Below are positions 8,275 through 17,446 of a stretch of DNA of 34,341 nt, piece after piece. The DNA is from Candidatus Peregrinibacteria bacterium CG10_big_fil_rev_8_21_14_0_10_49_10 (lineage in GTDB: Bacteria; Patescibacteriota; Gracilibacteria; Peribacterales; Peribacteraceae). Position 1 is the first letter of the stretch; every line of letters begins with the position of its first letter. A program made the translations under genes and the position numbers. The notes under the pieces are model-generated. The model was not told where the DNA came from, made no database searches, and was given only the letters and a program-made list of their open reading frames with translations. Location: the NCBI GenBank assembly GCA_002772545.1, contig PFDR01000042.1, positions 6,384-40,724 on the forward strand. The letters are read 5' to 3'.

Positions 8275-8294
8275 CAGGAAGAAGTTCAAACCTG

Positions 8295-8326
8295 CCACGT
8301 AGACGAGCGTAGCGAGTTCTTCGTGG
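8295..8326. repeat. REP-like hairpin CCACGTAGACGAGCGTAGCGAGTTCTTCGTGG
   Basis: CCACG/CGTGG ends around a GAGCGTAGCGAG core. Confidence 0.5.
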
Positions 8327-8441
8327 TCACCAAAAATATCTACGAGGGACCTCGGCTAACCTAACTGGTCATATTTCTACAGAAGACAGTAAACTCACAA
8401 ATCTCATTGCCACAGAGGTTCAAAAGGAGAATACTAAACAA

Positions 8442-8669
8442 TTGCCTATGGATCTTACGTTTGCTCCTATCGGCTGGGCTCTCTTCATCCTTTTCATGGA
8501 GTTTGTGACCTGGCGCATCTTTTACAGGAAAACGGTGAGGATTTGCTTTTTAACCGAACCGGATCTTCCCTTCTCCCGGTACTTTACCATTGGATTCATG
8601 CGCGCTCTTACCATAATGCATGCCTGCATTCTTATCGGAATCGTTTTCTACTTCCACGTGATTCTATGA
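8442..8669 (+). CDS. Small membrane protein, overlapping the next gene start (ATGA)
   Basis: Two TM segments; stop overlaps the ATG at 8666, suggesting translational coupling. Confidence 0.6.
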   Translation: MPMDLTFAPIGWALFILFMEFVTWRIFYRKTVRICFLTEPDLPFSRYFTIGFMRALTIMHACILIGIVFYFHVIL

Positions 8670-9280
8670 TAGTAGCACGACTCGTCCCTTCTCCGGCAGA
8701 TTTGGAATTTCAGGGTAAGCACAGCGGTGAAATATTTCAGTTCCAGTTTCATCAGCACTGGATACGCCTGCTTGGTCCCATTGTGCGTTTGTGTGTATCT
8801 ACCATGGCGGTGTTTGGGGTCGGGTATTCTATTTTTGTACTTGCTCCCATAGAGGATCCATTTACGCATTATCTCGTACTGAACGTTCTTACATTTCTCT
8901 TCGTGTTTGCGCAGTTTGATTTCATGTTGCGCTTTTACAGGTATCTGCTTTCCATGGTGGTGATAACGGATAAAAAAATACATCGTATTAAAAAGACCCT
9001 TATTCTTACGGATGAGCATATCAGTGTGGATTTGTGGATGATGCAGGATATCCAAAAGTCACAGAATGGCATTCTGCAAAACCTTCTGAGGTTTGGAACC
9101 ATCACCCTGGAAGTTCAGGAGACTATTATGAGTCTGCACTTTGTGCCGCATGTTGTGGATAAATACGAAGAAATCATGTCCCTGCGGGAGCAGGCACGGG
9201 AGAAGATGGGGTATTTTGGGGGTGTTTTACGTCAGGATTCCAAACAGCAGAAACAAATTCCAAAGGAGGTTTTTGCATGA
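8666..9280 (+). CDS. Membrane protein with bacterial PH-like domain
   Basis: Two TM segments, then VVITDKKIHRIKKTLILTDEHISVDLWMMQDIQKSQNGILQNLLRFGTITLEV, a bPH2-like pattern. Confidence 0.6.
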   Translation: MIVARLVPSPADLEFQGKHSGEIFQFQFHQHWIRLLGPIVRLCVSTMAVFGVGYSIFVLAPIEDPFTHYLVLNVLTFLFVFAQFDFMLRFYRYLLSMVVITDKKIHRIKKTLILTDEHISVDLWMMQDIQKSQNGILQNLLRFGTITLEVQETIMSLHFVPHVVDKYEEIMSLREQAREKMGYFGGVLRQDSKQQKQIPKEVFA

Positions 9281-9290
9281 GTGTTTTAAA

Positions 9291-10640
9291 TTAAAAGTGA
9301 GTCTGCAGATATGTTTCCGCCTCCTTCTTGGTCGTAATCTCCTTTCGCACCTGTGCATCGTACAGGGCTTTCATTACTTCACCTACTTTCTCTCCGGGTT
9401 GTATACCGAGCAGAGTAATGACCTCCTCACCCTTCAGGAGTGGTTTTGGCGGGAGAGGATGAGAATCCAGAAAGGTACTCCAGTCGCGGACTATGCGTTC
9501 GTAGAGCTCATAGTCCCTGGGCTCTGTACCGCCTATGTCCAGCCAGAAGAGCTGCAGGAGCTCCGTAAACCACGGGTGGTAGTACCAGTGAGACTTCCGC
9601 TCCTCGTTCATGTCCGCAAAGGATCCCATCATCATGTGGTGACCTACAATCCACTGGATCTTCTGGATACGCTTTTTTGTACACTGCAGGCGTTGTAGCA
9701 TTGCTCCGGCTATGCGAGCGGAAACAGGTGCGTGCTCGTCAAACCGGATGCGCTCTTTGAGTGAAAATGTTTCTGCTTTGCCTACATCATGAAAGAGCGT
9801 AGCCCATCGCACATCCGCACCATGATCCTCTGTACAGGCAGCTATGGCCATCATAGTGTGATTCCATACGTCTCCTTCTTTATGGTAGTCGGCCGGTTGG
9901 GCAACTCCTTTGCATTTGTGGAGCTCCGGAAGTAAGTACTCCAAAATATCGGTTTCCCACAAATCTTCAAATGCAATCTCCGGATGCGGTCCCAAAAGCA
10001 TTTTTTCCAGTTCCTGAAAAGCGCGTGAACCAGAGAGGACTTCTATATTCTTTGCCTTTGCATGCAATGCCTGAAACGTGTCCGGATGGTACTGGCCGGC
10101 AACAAGAGCGCGAAAACGTACCACCCGCAGCAGACGGAGAGCATCTTCCTCTATACGGGTAGCAGGGTCGCCTATAAAACGAACTAGACGTTCCGTAAGG
10201 TCATGCTCACCTCCAAAAGGATCATACAGTTCGCTGGAAATAGGGTGCCAATATAAGGCGTTCATGGTGATGTCTCTGCGCTGCGCATCCCTTTGGCGCG
10301 TCGTAAAAACAACAGATTCCGGCTGCCGACCATTACCTGCCTCTGCTTCTTCACGAAACGTGGTCACTTCAAAGGTATGACCCTCATGCGCAATGATGAC
10401 TGCTCCCAGCGCGGCAGCAATGTCATCATTCTTCGGAAACAGTCCTATAATTTCCTGCGGTGTTGCGCTGGTAGCTATGTCGATATCCTTGGGAATTTCT
10501 CCCAGAAGCATATCGCGCACGCAGCCACCTACCCACCAGGCTTCGTACCCGGCATCCAGAAGTATTTCTACAGCTTTGTAGGCAGCTGCACCTTCTGCAG
10601 AGTGGAAGGTGCGGTCGATGATTTCCTGACTTACGCTCAT
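9291..10640 (-). CDS. CCA tRNA nucleotidyltransferase / poly(A) polymerase family with HD domain
   Basis: WWVGGCVRDMLLGEIPKDIDIATSATP nucleotidyltransferase motif; RRDITMNALYW; HD segment WATLFHDVGKAETF; start MSVSQEIIDRTF at 10640. Confidence 0.93.
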   Translation of the reverse strand: MSVSQEIIDRTFHSAEGAAAYKAVEILLDAGYEAWWVGGCVRDMLLGEIPKDIDIATSATPQEIIGLFPKNDDIAAALGAVIIAHEGHTFEVTTFREEAEAGNGRQPESVVFTTRQRDAQRRDITMNALYWHPISSELYDPFGGEHDLTERLVRFIGDPATRIEEDALRLLRVVRFRALVAGQYHPDTFQALHAKAKNIEVLSGSRAFQELEKMLLGPHPEIAFEDLWETDILEYLLPELHKCKGVAQPADYHKEGDVWNHTMMAIAACTEDHGADVRWATLFHDVGKAETFSLKERIRFDEHAPVSARIAGAMLQRLQCTKKRIQKIQWIVGHHMMMGSFADMNEERKSHWYYHPWFTELLQLFWLDIGGTEPRDYELYERIVRDWSTFLDSHPLPPKPLLKGEEVITLLGIQPGEKVGEVMKALYDAQVRKEITTKKEAETYLQTHF

Positions 10641-10676
10641 AACGAAAGAATAGCAGAGAAACCATGCCTCACGAAC

Positions 10677-10708
10677 ACGAGCCGCATCCCTTCGTGGGTG
10701 CGGCTCGT
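10677..10708. repeat. Perfect hairpin ACGAGCCGCA(T)CCC-TTCGT-GGGTGCGGCTCGT
   Basis: 10-bp stem plus CCC/GGG with a single bulge. Confidence 0.8.
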
Positions 10709-10740
10709 ACGGTGGATGAAATTTGTCCTTGCCATTCTCA

Positions 10741-10859
10741 GCCGCACCGGTGAAATATCGGTTTATGCGTGTCATCTTCAGCCGCACCGGTGAAATATCG
10801 GTTAAGCGTGTCATCTTCAGCCGCACCGGTGAAATATCGGTTTATGCGTGTCATCTTCA
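10741..10859. repeat. Three tandem 40/39/40-nt repeats GCCGCACCGGTGAAATATCGGTTTATGCGTGTCATCTTCA
   Basis: Units start at 10741, 10781 and 10820, almost identical; unit 2 has GTTAAGCG instead of GTTTATGCG. Confidence 0.97.
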
Positions 10860-10886
10860 GCCGCACCCACGGAGGGGTGCGGCTGA
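10857..10886. repeat. 12-bp perfect hairpin TCAGCCGCACCC/GGGTGCGGCTGA closing the repeat array
   Basis: Direct inspection; 6-nt loop. Confidence 0.85.
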
Positions 10887-10918
10887 GCATGATTCATAAG
10901 GTGTGTTATGCTGATAAT

Positions 10919-11743
10919 ATGCTTCACTTCGCTGTTGCCGGCACTCCCCTCTCCACCCCCGGCAGTGGAGGAACGGTACATGGCCTCAGGCATGCTCACA
11001 AACTGGGGATCACTGCCATGGAGCTGGAATGGGTCCAGCGTGTACCGGCAAATTCAGAACGAATGGCAGAGATAAGGCAAACAGCAGAAGAATTCAACAT
11101 GTACCTTACGGTACACGCACCGTACTACATCAATTTGAATGCTAAAGAAAAGGAAAAACTGGTAGCAAGTAAAAAGCGGATTCTGGATGCACTCCATATG
11201 GCAGAACTCTGCGGAGCGCACTCTGTATGCGTTCACCCGGCATTTTACCTTGGTATGGATCCTTCCGATGTGTATGAAAACGTCCACAAAGCAACGGCAG
11301 ACATTATGAAGCACAAGCAGAAACTTTTCCCCCATGTGAACTTGGGATTTGAGACCATGGGAAAGCAGGCGCAATTTGGCACATTGGAGGAGGTACTGAA
11401 GCTCAGTACAGAATTTAAGATCTACCCCACCGTAGACCCCGCCCACATGCATGCACGAACCAATGGCGGGTGGAATTCGAAAAAGGAGTGGAATGCGATG
11501 TTTGATCTGTATCAGAAGTATTTGGGCAAGAAGTCCCTGCAGTCCGTTCATATGCACTACTCAGGGATCGAATACACCGAGAAGGGAGAACGGAGACATC
11601 TGCCCCTTAAAAAGAGTGATGCAAAATGGAAGGACTTTCTCAAAGTGCTGAAAGAACGAAGGATAGAGGGCACCGTCGTGTGCGAATCCCCTCTTTTAGA
11701 GGAGGATACGCTGGTGCTACAGAAGGAATTTAAAAAGTGTTAA
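10919..11743 (+). CDS. Endonuclease IV / xylose isomerase-like TIM-barrel protein
   Basis: LTVHAPYYINLNAKEKEKLVASKKRILDALHMAELCGAHSVCVHPAFY and HVNLGFETMGKQAQFGTLEEV are AP endonuclease family 2-like; upstream ORF extension is translated repeat array. Confidence 0.85.
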   Translation: MLHFAVAGTPLSTPGSGGTVHGLRHAHKLGITAMELEWVQRVPANSERMAEIRQTAEEFNMYLTVHAPYYINLNAKEKEKLVASKKRILDALHMAELCGAHSVCVHPAFYLGMDPSDVYENVHKATADIMKHKQKLFPHVNLGFETMGKQAQFGTLEEVLKLSTEFKIYPTVDPAHMHARTNGGWNSKKEWNAMFDLYQKYLGKKSLQSVHMHYSGIEYTEKGERRHLPLKKSDAKWKDFLKVLKERRIEGTVVCESPLLEEDTLVLQKEFKKC

Positions 11744-11960
11744 AGGAACCCACCACGCCAGCTTTCACTGATGTAGTGGGTAATTCCTTATGAAAAATCT
11801 TATCCTTCCACACACCAATAAAGACTTCATTGTCCTTAAAACGTACCTCAAGGGTACCCTCTTCTTTGGGTGTGGGGCTCTCCATGGGGATTTTTTCCGA
11901 AAGAGCTTCTGCGGAGACATACATATACGTGAATAAGCTAAGACAGTACACGAACTTCAT
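11730..11960 (-). CDS. Small putative exported protein
   Basis: 76 aa with N-terminal hydrophobic segment; convergent with the 10919..11743 gene. Confidence 0.4.
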   Translation of the reverse strand: MKFVYCLSLFTYMYVSAEALSEKIPMESPTPKEEGTLEVRFKDNEVFIGVWKDKIFHKELPTTSVKAGVVGSFNTF

Positions 11961-12148
11961 GAACGTTCTCCTTCATTATATGGGACCCATTTTGTAAACT
12001 TCCCCAAGGAAAGCACTACCGGCGCCTTCCACATGGAAAACAGAAATCCGGTAACACTGTATTGAGGAAGTGCGGTGGTGCCAAAGAGCAAAGGAAGTGA
12101 CTATAGAATTCCAGTACGCTACAATCAACGCAACTACCAACCTTTTCT

Positions 12149-13135
12149 ATGAACCTGGCTATAAACGGTTTTGGTCGCATAGGCAGACAAGTCATGCGCA
12201 TCCTTCTGGAAAAGCACCCCGATGTGCACATTGTCCTCATCAATGACCTTACAGATGATGAAACGCTCAGGCACCTCTTTGAATTCGACTCTTCCTACGG
12301 AACATACTCAAATGCCAAGGCATTCAATGGTATCACTATGACTGCAGAAAAGGACCCAACCGCACTGCCCCATAGCGATTTACAGGTAGATGTGGTTTTG
12401 GAGTGTACGGGCGTTTTTCGTAAACGGGACGATGCTGCCCTGCACCTAAAGGCCGGAGCAAAAAAGGTAATTATTTCCGCACCCTGTAAGGACACAGCCG
12501 ATGGGACCTTTTGTATAGGTGTGAACGAAGAGACCTATGATTCCAACACAATGGATGTCATCTCCAATGCGTCCTGCACCACAAACTGCTTGGCCCCCAT
12601 GGCAAAAGTACTGCTTGATAGTTTTGGGATTCAGCAGGGTTTTATGACGACTGTTCACAGCTACACAAACGACCAGCAACTGCTGGACCTGCCGCATAAA
12701 GATCTGCGGAGAGCCAGAGCTGCTGCAGTGAACATTGTTCCCACTACCACGGGTGCTGCAAAGGCAGTAGGCTTGGTTATTCCTGCACTACAGGGGAAGC
12801 TGGATGGTATGGCCATACGTGTGCCTACTCCTACCGGTAGCATGACCGACCTCACGGTGGTTGTAGAAAAGGAGTGTGACGCAGAAGCAGTGAATGCTGC
12901 ATTCAAAGCCGCTGCAGAAGGTCCTATGAAAGGAATTCTCGGCTACGAAGAACGCGAACTGGTCCTCAAAGATTTTGTGGGAGACAGTCGCAGTTCCATT
13001 ATAGATGCTCCTTCTACCAAAGTGCACAAAGAGGGCGGTACAACTCTGGTCAAAACCCTCTCCTGGTACGACAACGAGTGGGGCTATAGCTCAAGACTTT
13101 CAGAGCTTGCGGTATTGGTGGGTTCGAAGCTTTAA
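12149..13135 (+). CDS. gap: Glyceraldehyde-3-phosphate dehydrogenase
   Basis: NGFGRIGRQVMRILLE, SNASCTTNCLAPMAKVL active site, WYDNEWGYSSRL. Confidence 0.97.
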   Translation: MNLAINGFGRIGRQVMRILLEKHPDVHIVLINDLTDDETLRHLFEFDSSYGTYSNAKAFNGITMTAEKDPTALPHSDLQVDVVLECTGVFRKRDDAALHLKAGAKKVIISAPCKDTADGTFCIGVNEETYDSNTMDVISNASCTTNCLAPMAKVLLDSFGIQQGFMTTVHSYTNDQQLLDLPHKDLRRARAAAVNIVPTTTGAAKAVGLVIPALQGKLDGMAIRVPTPTGSMTDLTVVVEKECDAEAVNAAFKAAAEGPMKGILGYEERELVLKDFVGDSRSSIIDAPSTKVHKEGGTTLVKTLSWYDNEWGYSSRLSELAVLVGSKL

Positions 13136-13149
13136 ATGCTAATACATCT

Positions 13150-13192
13150 ATCCCTTCACTCGTTTTCTCCATAACGAGTGAACGAGAGGGAT
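13150..13192. terminator. Hairpin between convergent gap and dnaK (bidirectional terminator candidate)
   Basis: ATCCCTTCACTCGTT ... AACGAGTGAACGAGAGGGAT with a 5-nt bulge. Confidence 0.45.
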
Positions 13193-15085
13193 TTAGTCCT
13201 TCTTTTTATCCACAACTTCCGCATCCACGACATTCTCATCCTTTTTTCCTGCTCCCCCTTCTGAGGATGCCTGCTCCTTCTGTGCCTGTTCGTACACAAT
13301 CTTCCCTATTTCCTGCGCTTCCGTTCCCAGATCCTCAGTTGCTTTTTTGAGTGCATCCAGAGAAGCATCTTCTTTCTTCAGAAGCTCTTTGACCGTATTC
13401 ATCTTCTCATTCACCTTCTTTTTTAGATCGTCGGGGAGCTTTGCGTCGTGTTCACGCATCTGCTTTTCCAGATTAAATACCAGTGCATCGGCAGTATTAC
13501 GTACCTCCACTCCTTCTTTCTTCTTCTTGTCTTCTTCGGCGTGCAGTTCGGCATCCTTCTTCATCTTTTCCACCTCCTCGTCGGAAAGCCCGGTGGAACC
13601 CTGAATGGTGATGTGCTGCTCTTTTCCTGTGCCTTTGTCTTTAGCTTTTACATGCAGTATGCCGTTCGTATCTATATCGAATGTGACTTCAATTTGTGGC
13701 ATGCCCCGTGGAGCGGGTGCTATGCCATCCAATATAAAGCGGCCGAGAGATTTGTTATCTCCGGCCATTTCACGCTCACCCTGCACAACATGCACCTCCA
13801 CAGAGGGCTGGTTATCTGCGGCAGTGGAAAAAATCTGACTCTTACTGGTTGGAATCTTGGTATTGCGTTCTATAAGCTTGGTAGCCACTCCTCCCAGTGT
13901 CTCTAAACCAAGAGAAAGTGGAGTGACGTCTACGAGGACAATATCTTTATCGATATCCCCTCCCATAACTCCGGCCTGAATGGCAGCACCTATGGCAACA
14001 ACCTCATCGGGATTCACACCCTTGTGTGGTTCCTTTCCAAAGAGCTCCTTCACTTTCTCATGCACCGCAGGCATACGTGTCATACCTCCTACCAGCACTA
14101 CCTCCGCTATATCCCCTTTACTCACACCGGCATCCTTGAGTGCAGACTCACAGGGCTTTATTGTCTTTGTAATGAGGTCTGCGACGAGGCCTTCCAGCTT
14201 TGCCCTGCTGAGCTTGAGTGTGAGGTGCTTGGGTCCGGTGTTATCCGCCGTAATGAACGGAAGATTCACTTCTGTCTCTGTTTGAGAACTGAGTTCTATT
14301 TTTGCTTTTTCAGCAGCTTCCTTGAGGCGCTGTAGGGCAATTTTATCCTTGCTGAGATCCACGCCCTGATCCTTCTTAAACTCGTCTAAAAGCCATTCGA
14401 TAATCAACTGATCAAAGTCATCTCCTCCAAGGTGGGTATCACCGTTCGTTGCCAGTACTTCAAACACACCTTCCGCAAGATCCAGTACAGACACATCAAA
14501 TGTTCCGCCTCCGAGGTCGTACACAACGATCTTATGCTCATTTCCTTTGTCCAGACCGTATGCCAGAGCTGCAGCCGTGGGTTCATTAATAATACGCAGT
14601 ACTTCCAGTCCGGCAATTTCACCGGCATTTTTTGTCGCCTGTCTCTGCGAATCGTCAAAGTACGCAGGCACAGTAATGACTGCCTTAGTGACGGTTGTAC
14701 CCAGGTAGGCTTCTGCATCCTTTTTCAGTTTCTGTAACACCTTTGCAGAGACTTCCTGCGGCATCATTTCTTTCCCCTGCACTTCTATAACTGCCCGCCC
14801 TTCCTTACCGTTTTTAACCTGAAATGGCATTTGCTGGGCTTCGTCCTTGGTTTCGTCGAACCGACGACCGATAAAACGTTTTGCAGAAAAAATAGTATTC
14901 TCCGGATTCGTGACTGCTTGTCTTTTTGCGGCCACTCCAACCAATACTTCCTTATCCTTAAAAGCCACCACAGAGGGTGTCGTTCTGTTTCCTTCGGCGT
15001 TGGGTATGACTACGGGTTCGCCTCCTTCTATAACGGCAACACAGGAATTGGTTGTTCCAAGGTCTATGCCTATAACTTTAGACAT
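13193..15085 (-). CDS. dnaK: Molecular chaperone DnaK (Hsp70)
   Basis: [58 protein letters not shown]. Confidence 0.98.
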   Translation of the reverse strand: MSKVIGIDLGTTNSCVAVIEGGEPVVIPNAEGNRTTPSVVAFKDKEVLVGVAAKRQAVTNPENTIFSAKRFIGRRFDETKDEAQQMPFQVKNGKEGRAVIEVQGKEMMPQEVSAKVLQKLKKDAEAYLGTTVTKAVITVPAYFDDSQRQATKNAGEIAGLEVLRIINEPTAAALAYGLDKGNEHKIVVYDLGGGTFDVSVLDLAEGVFEVLATNGDTHLGGDDFDQLIIEWLLDEFKKDQGVDLSKDKIALQRLKEAAEKAKIELSSQTETEVNLPFITADNTGPKHLTLKLSRAKLEGLVADLITKTIKPCESALKDAGVSKGDIAEVVLVGGMTRMPAVHEKVKELFGKEPHKGVNPDEVVAIGAAIQAGVMGGDIDKDIVLVDVTPLSLGLETLGGVATKLIERNTKIPTSKSQIFSTAADNQPSVEVHVVQGEREMAGDNKSLGRFILDGIAPAPRGMPQIEVTFDIDTNGILHVKAKDKGTGKEQHITIQGSTGLSDEEVEKMKKDAELHAEEDKKKKEGVEVRNTADALVFNLEKQMREHDAKLPDDLKKKVNEKMNTVKELLKKEDASLDALKKATEDLGTEAQEIGKIVYEQAQKEQASSEGGAGKKDENVVDAEVVDKKKD

Positions 15086-15106
15086 AACATAAACGGGGAA
15101 AGAAAG

Positions 15107-15133
15107 TTAGCACTCGTGAGTTTAGAGTGCTAG
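15107..15133. promoter_or_regulatory. CIRCE operator (HrcA site) TTAGCACTC-N9-GAGTGCTAG
   Basis: One mismatch to TTAGCACTC-N9-GAGTGCTAA; 22 nt upstream of the dnaK start. Confidence 0.95.
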
Positions 15134-15147
15134 ATCTCCTTCGTCAA
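15119..15147 (-). promoter_or_regulatory. dnaK promoter TTGACG-17-TAAACT with -10 inside the CIRCE spacer
   Basis: -35 complement 15142..15147; -10 complement 15119..15124. Confidence 0.75.
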
Positions 15148-15219
15148 CTGCCATCACAAAAAAATGTATAGCAAAAATCATGCTATCGGTTAGGAGAGTG
15201 TTCGTTTGTACTAACTGAA

Positions 15220-15363
15220 CTATTCTTCCCTTCCGCCAATAATGCTTATAAGTCTTCCCAGCACGGAATGCTGTGTACTATGCGTAGCATCTTGCTGCAC
15301 ACGGGGCTTCTGTCGAATGTGTTCGTGTAGTGGTGCTAAATGATCCAGTGCATCAAAGTCCAT
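15220..15363 (-). CDS. Possible 47-aa microprotein MDFDALDHLAPLHEHIRQKPRVQQDATHSTQHSVLGRLISIIGGREE
   Basis: Below the ORF-track cutoff; preceded by a near-consensus promoter at 15393..15421; upstream of and co-oriented with dnaK. Confidence 0.45.
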   Translation of the reverse strand: MDFDALDHLAPLHEHIRQKPRVQQDATHSTQHSVLGRLISIIGGREE

Positions 15364-15392
15364 GTGTCTGTGTGGGAAGAAAACTATTGTAT

Positions 15393-15421
15393 ATTATAAC
15401 ATATTCTATATATATAAACAA
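15393..15421 (-). promoter_or_regulatory. Promoter TTGTTT-17-TATAAT (minus strand)
   Basis: aaacaa at 15416..15421 and attata at 15393..15398 on the + strand, 17-nt spacer, AT-rich. Confidence 0.65.
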
Positions 15422-15510
15422 TCTCTCCGATTGCCTGTGAAACGAGGAGTCATTGCGTGATTCAGCGCAAAGTACTGGCAAATGACGGATAAAACAACGA
15501 CACTACAGCC

Positions 15511-16866
15511 ATGTTCCTCGACGAAGCCATCATCGAACTCAGCGGGGGAAACGGCGGCGACGGAGTCGTGCGGTGGCGCCGTGAGAAGTTTATAGCTAAA
15601 GGAGGACCAAATGGAGGAGATGGAGGCAGTGGTGGTAGTATCTACCTGATTGCAAATGCCAATACAGATACCCTCAGTGACTACTCCTCCAAAAAAAAGT
15701 ACAGAGCTGAGGACGGTGAGCCCGGTGCTAAGAACAACAGGCACGGAAAGTCCGGTGACGACCTTTTTCTTTCCGTACCACCCGGCACACTGGTATTTGC
15801 CGTGTCTGAATCCGGTACGGTTTCGGAAAACGATCTACTCGCAGATCTTGCGCAGAACGGAGACCAGATGCTCCTGGTACGGGGGGGTCGTGGGGGCTTC
15901 GGCAACGGACACTTTAAAAGTTCTACTCGGCAGCGACCCGACTTTGCAGAAAAGGGAGAACCCGGAGAAGTACGCAGGCTGAAGCTGGAACTCAAGCTGG
16001 TAGCGGATGTCGGGATCATCGGTTACCCCAGCGCCGGAAAATCTACGCTCATCTCCGTGATGAGTGCCGCAAAACCAAAGATTGCCGACTACGAGTTCAC
16101 GACTATTGTGCCAAATCTCGGTGTGGTAGATGTAGGAGACCGGTCGTATATCGCCTGTGATATTCCCGGACTTATAGAAGGGGCACACGAAGGGAAGGGC
16201 CTGGGAGATCAGTTCCTCCGACACATTGAACGTTGCGGATTACTCGTGCACCTTCTGGATAGTGGCAGATGCCTCGAGTCCGGTGAACCAGATCCGGATA
16301 CTCTCCTGAAAAACTATCAAACTATCCGTAAAGAACTGGAACACTACTCCCCTGCTCTTGCCTCCAAGCGGGAAGTAATTGTATTGAATAAAACAGACCT
16401 CATACCCGGTCAGGTGGAACCGCTCGTCTCTGCACTAAAAGTAAAGGGGCTGAAAATTTTTGCCTCCATTTCTGCAGCCACGACGGAAGGTGTAAAAGAT
16501 CTCAAAGAGAGCCTTCTGGCACCGGTACTGGAAGAACGTGAAAAACAGAAGGAAACCGCTCCGGGAGCTGAAGAACTACAGATTCTTACCCCCCATCTTG
16601 ATGATGTACACATGGGAGCATATCGCATCCAGCGGGAAGCAGACGGTTCTCTCCATGTAAATGGGAAACGGCTGGTGCAGCTCACGGTCATGACAAACTT
16701 TGAAAGTGAGGGCGGTATCCGCAGATTCCGTGATGTGTGCGAAAGGATCGGTTTGCTTCGAGCCCTGGAAAGGGAAGAAATGAAAAAAGGAACTCCGGTC
16801 TACATAGGAGAGGTACGGGTGGATGACTTCCTGCATTCATCCCATGCCTCGAAACATTCGGGTTAG
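15511..16866 (+). CDS. obg: GTPase Obg/CgtA
   Basis: MFLDEAIIELSGGNGGDGVVRWRREKFIAKGGPNGGDGG glycine-rich Obg fold; GYPSAGKSTLIS P-loop; NKTDL; OCT-like C-terminus. Confidence 0.96.
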   Translation: MFLDEAIIELSGGNGGDGVVRWRREKFIAKGGPNGGDGGSGGSIYLIANANTDTLSDYSSKKKYRAEDGEPGAKNNRHGKSGDDLFLSVPPGTLVFAVSESGTVSENDLLADLAQNGDQMLLVRGGRGGFGNGHFKSSTRQRPDFAEKGEPGEVRRLKLELKLVADVGIIGYPSAGKSTLISVMSAAKPKIADYEFTTIVPNLGVVDVGDRSYIACDIPGLIEGAHEGKGLGDQFLRHIERCGLLVHLLDSGRCLESGEPDPDTLLKNYQTIRKELEHYSPALASKREVIVLNKTDLIPGQVEPLVSALKVKGLKIFASISAATTEGVKDLKESLLAPVLEEREKQKETAPGAEELQILTPHLDDVHMGAYRIQREADGSLHVNGKRLVQLTVMTNFESEGGIRRFRDVCERIGLLRALEREEMKKGTPVYIGEVRVDDFLHSSHASKHSG

Positions 16867-17117
16867 TTCAGTAAGGATTCCGGCCTCGTCGATGTTCCCT
16901 GCATAAGATGTCGCCTTGTTCTCGCAAGTGCAGCATTTGTAAGCAGAGTACGAACTTGCTCTTCCGTAGTCTCTGCCTCCAAAAAAACAGTCAGGACTCC
17001 CTGCTCTATAACAGATCCAATGCCTTGCTCTTGCAGGACATTATGCAGTACCAAAGCGTCATCATAACTTCCTATTCTGTCTCTTGGGACAAGCAAGACA
17101 TCAAGTTGGCTTTCCAT
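16863..17117 (-). CDS. Hypothetical 84-aa protein
   Basis: Compact ORF, convergent with obg (4-nt overlap), soluble alpha/beta composition. Confidence 0.45.
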   Translation of the reverse strand: MESQLDVLLVPRDRIGSYDDALVLHNVLQEQGIGSVIEQGVLTVFLEAETTEEQVRTLLTNAALARTRRHLMQGTSTRPESLLN

Positions 17118-17160
17118 AGTGGAACAAGAAAATGAAGTGTGGAACGAGTCGAATGATAGA

Positions 17161-17323
17161 ATAGATCAGGGTGAGTTGGAGGTGCAACGTTTATCCCGGA
17201 TCCAGGACCCTCCTTCGCTCCTTCGCTCCTTCGGGCTTCGGAGATCAGGATGACGTGAAATGGTCCTTCGATTCGCACTCGCATTGCTCGTGCTCACTCA
17301 GGATCATTCGACTGTAATAATTC
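17161..17323. repeat. Mosaic of REP-like intergenic fragments, including three tandem CTCCTTCG octamers (17210..17233)
   Basis: CTCCTTCGCTCCTTCGCTCCTTCGGGCTTCGGAGATCAGGATGAC and TCCTTCGATTCGCACTCGCATTGCTCGTGCTCACTCAGGATCATTCGA. Confidence 0.6.
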
Positions 17324-17375
17324 TGGTTCACCATGAGCAAGGAGTGCGCCAAAGGCGAACGACGAGTCGAATGGT
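17324..17375 (-). repeat. tRNA 3' trailer element, copy 3 (tRNA-Phe)
   Basis: tRNA strand ACCATTCGACTCGTCGTTCGCCTTTGGCGCACTCCTTGCTCATGGTGAACCA. Confidence 0.8.
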
Positions 17376-17446
17376 GGCCCAGGACAGGATCGAACTGTCG
17401 ACACCTCGCTCTTCAGGCGAGTGCTCTACCACTGAGCTACCGGGCC
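17372..17446 (-). tRNA. tRNA-Phe (GAA), CCA encoded
   Basis: GGCCCGG/CTGGGCC acceptor; CTCGC-CTGAAGA-GCGAG anticodon arm; GACAG-TTCGATC-CTGTC T-arm. Confidence 0.95.

Noticed and set aside
10641-10826. N-terminal extension MRLKMTRLTDISPVRLKMTRINRYF of the CCA-adding enzyme ORF
   Set aside because: Also the repeat array read in the other direction; the natural start is MSVSQEIIDRTF at 10640.
10741-10859. CRISPR array
   Set aside because: Units are contiguous 40-nt repeats without unique spacers, and no cas genes are visible; this is a tandem repeat.
10769-10918. N-terminal extension MSSSAAPVKYRLSVSSSAAPVKYRFMRV of the endonuclease IV-like ORF
   Set aside because: It is translated repeat array and hairpin; the family-like start is at 10919.
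13347-15133. Several + strand ORFs across dnaK
   Set aside because: Antisense to a full-length, unambiguous dnaK; no independent support.
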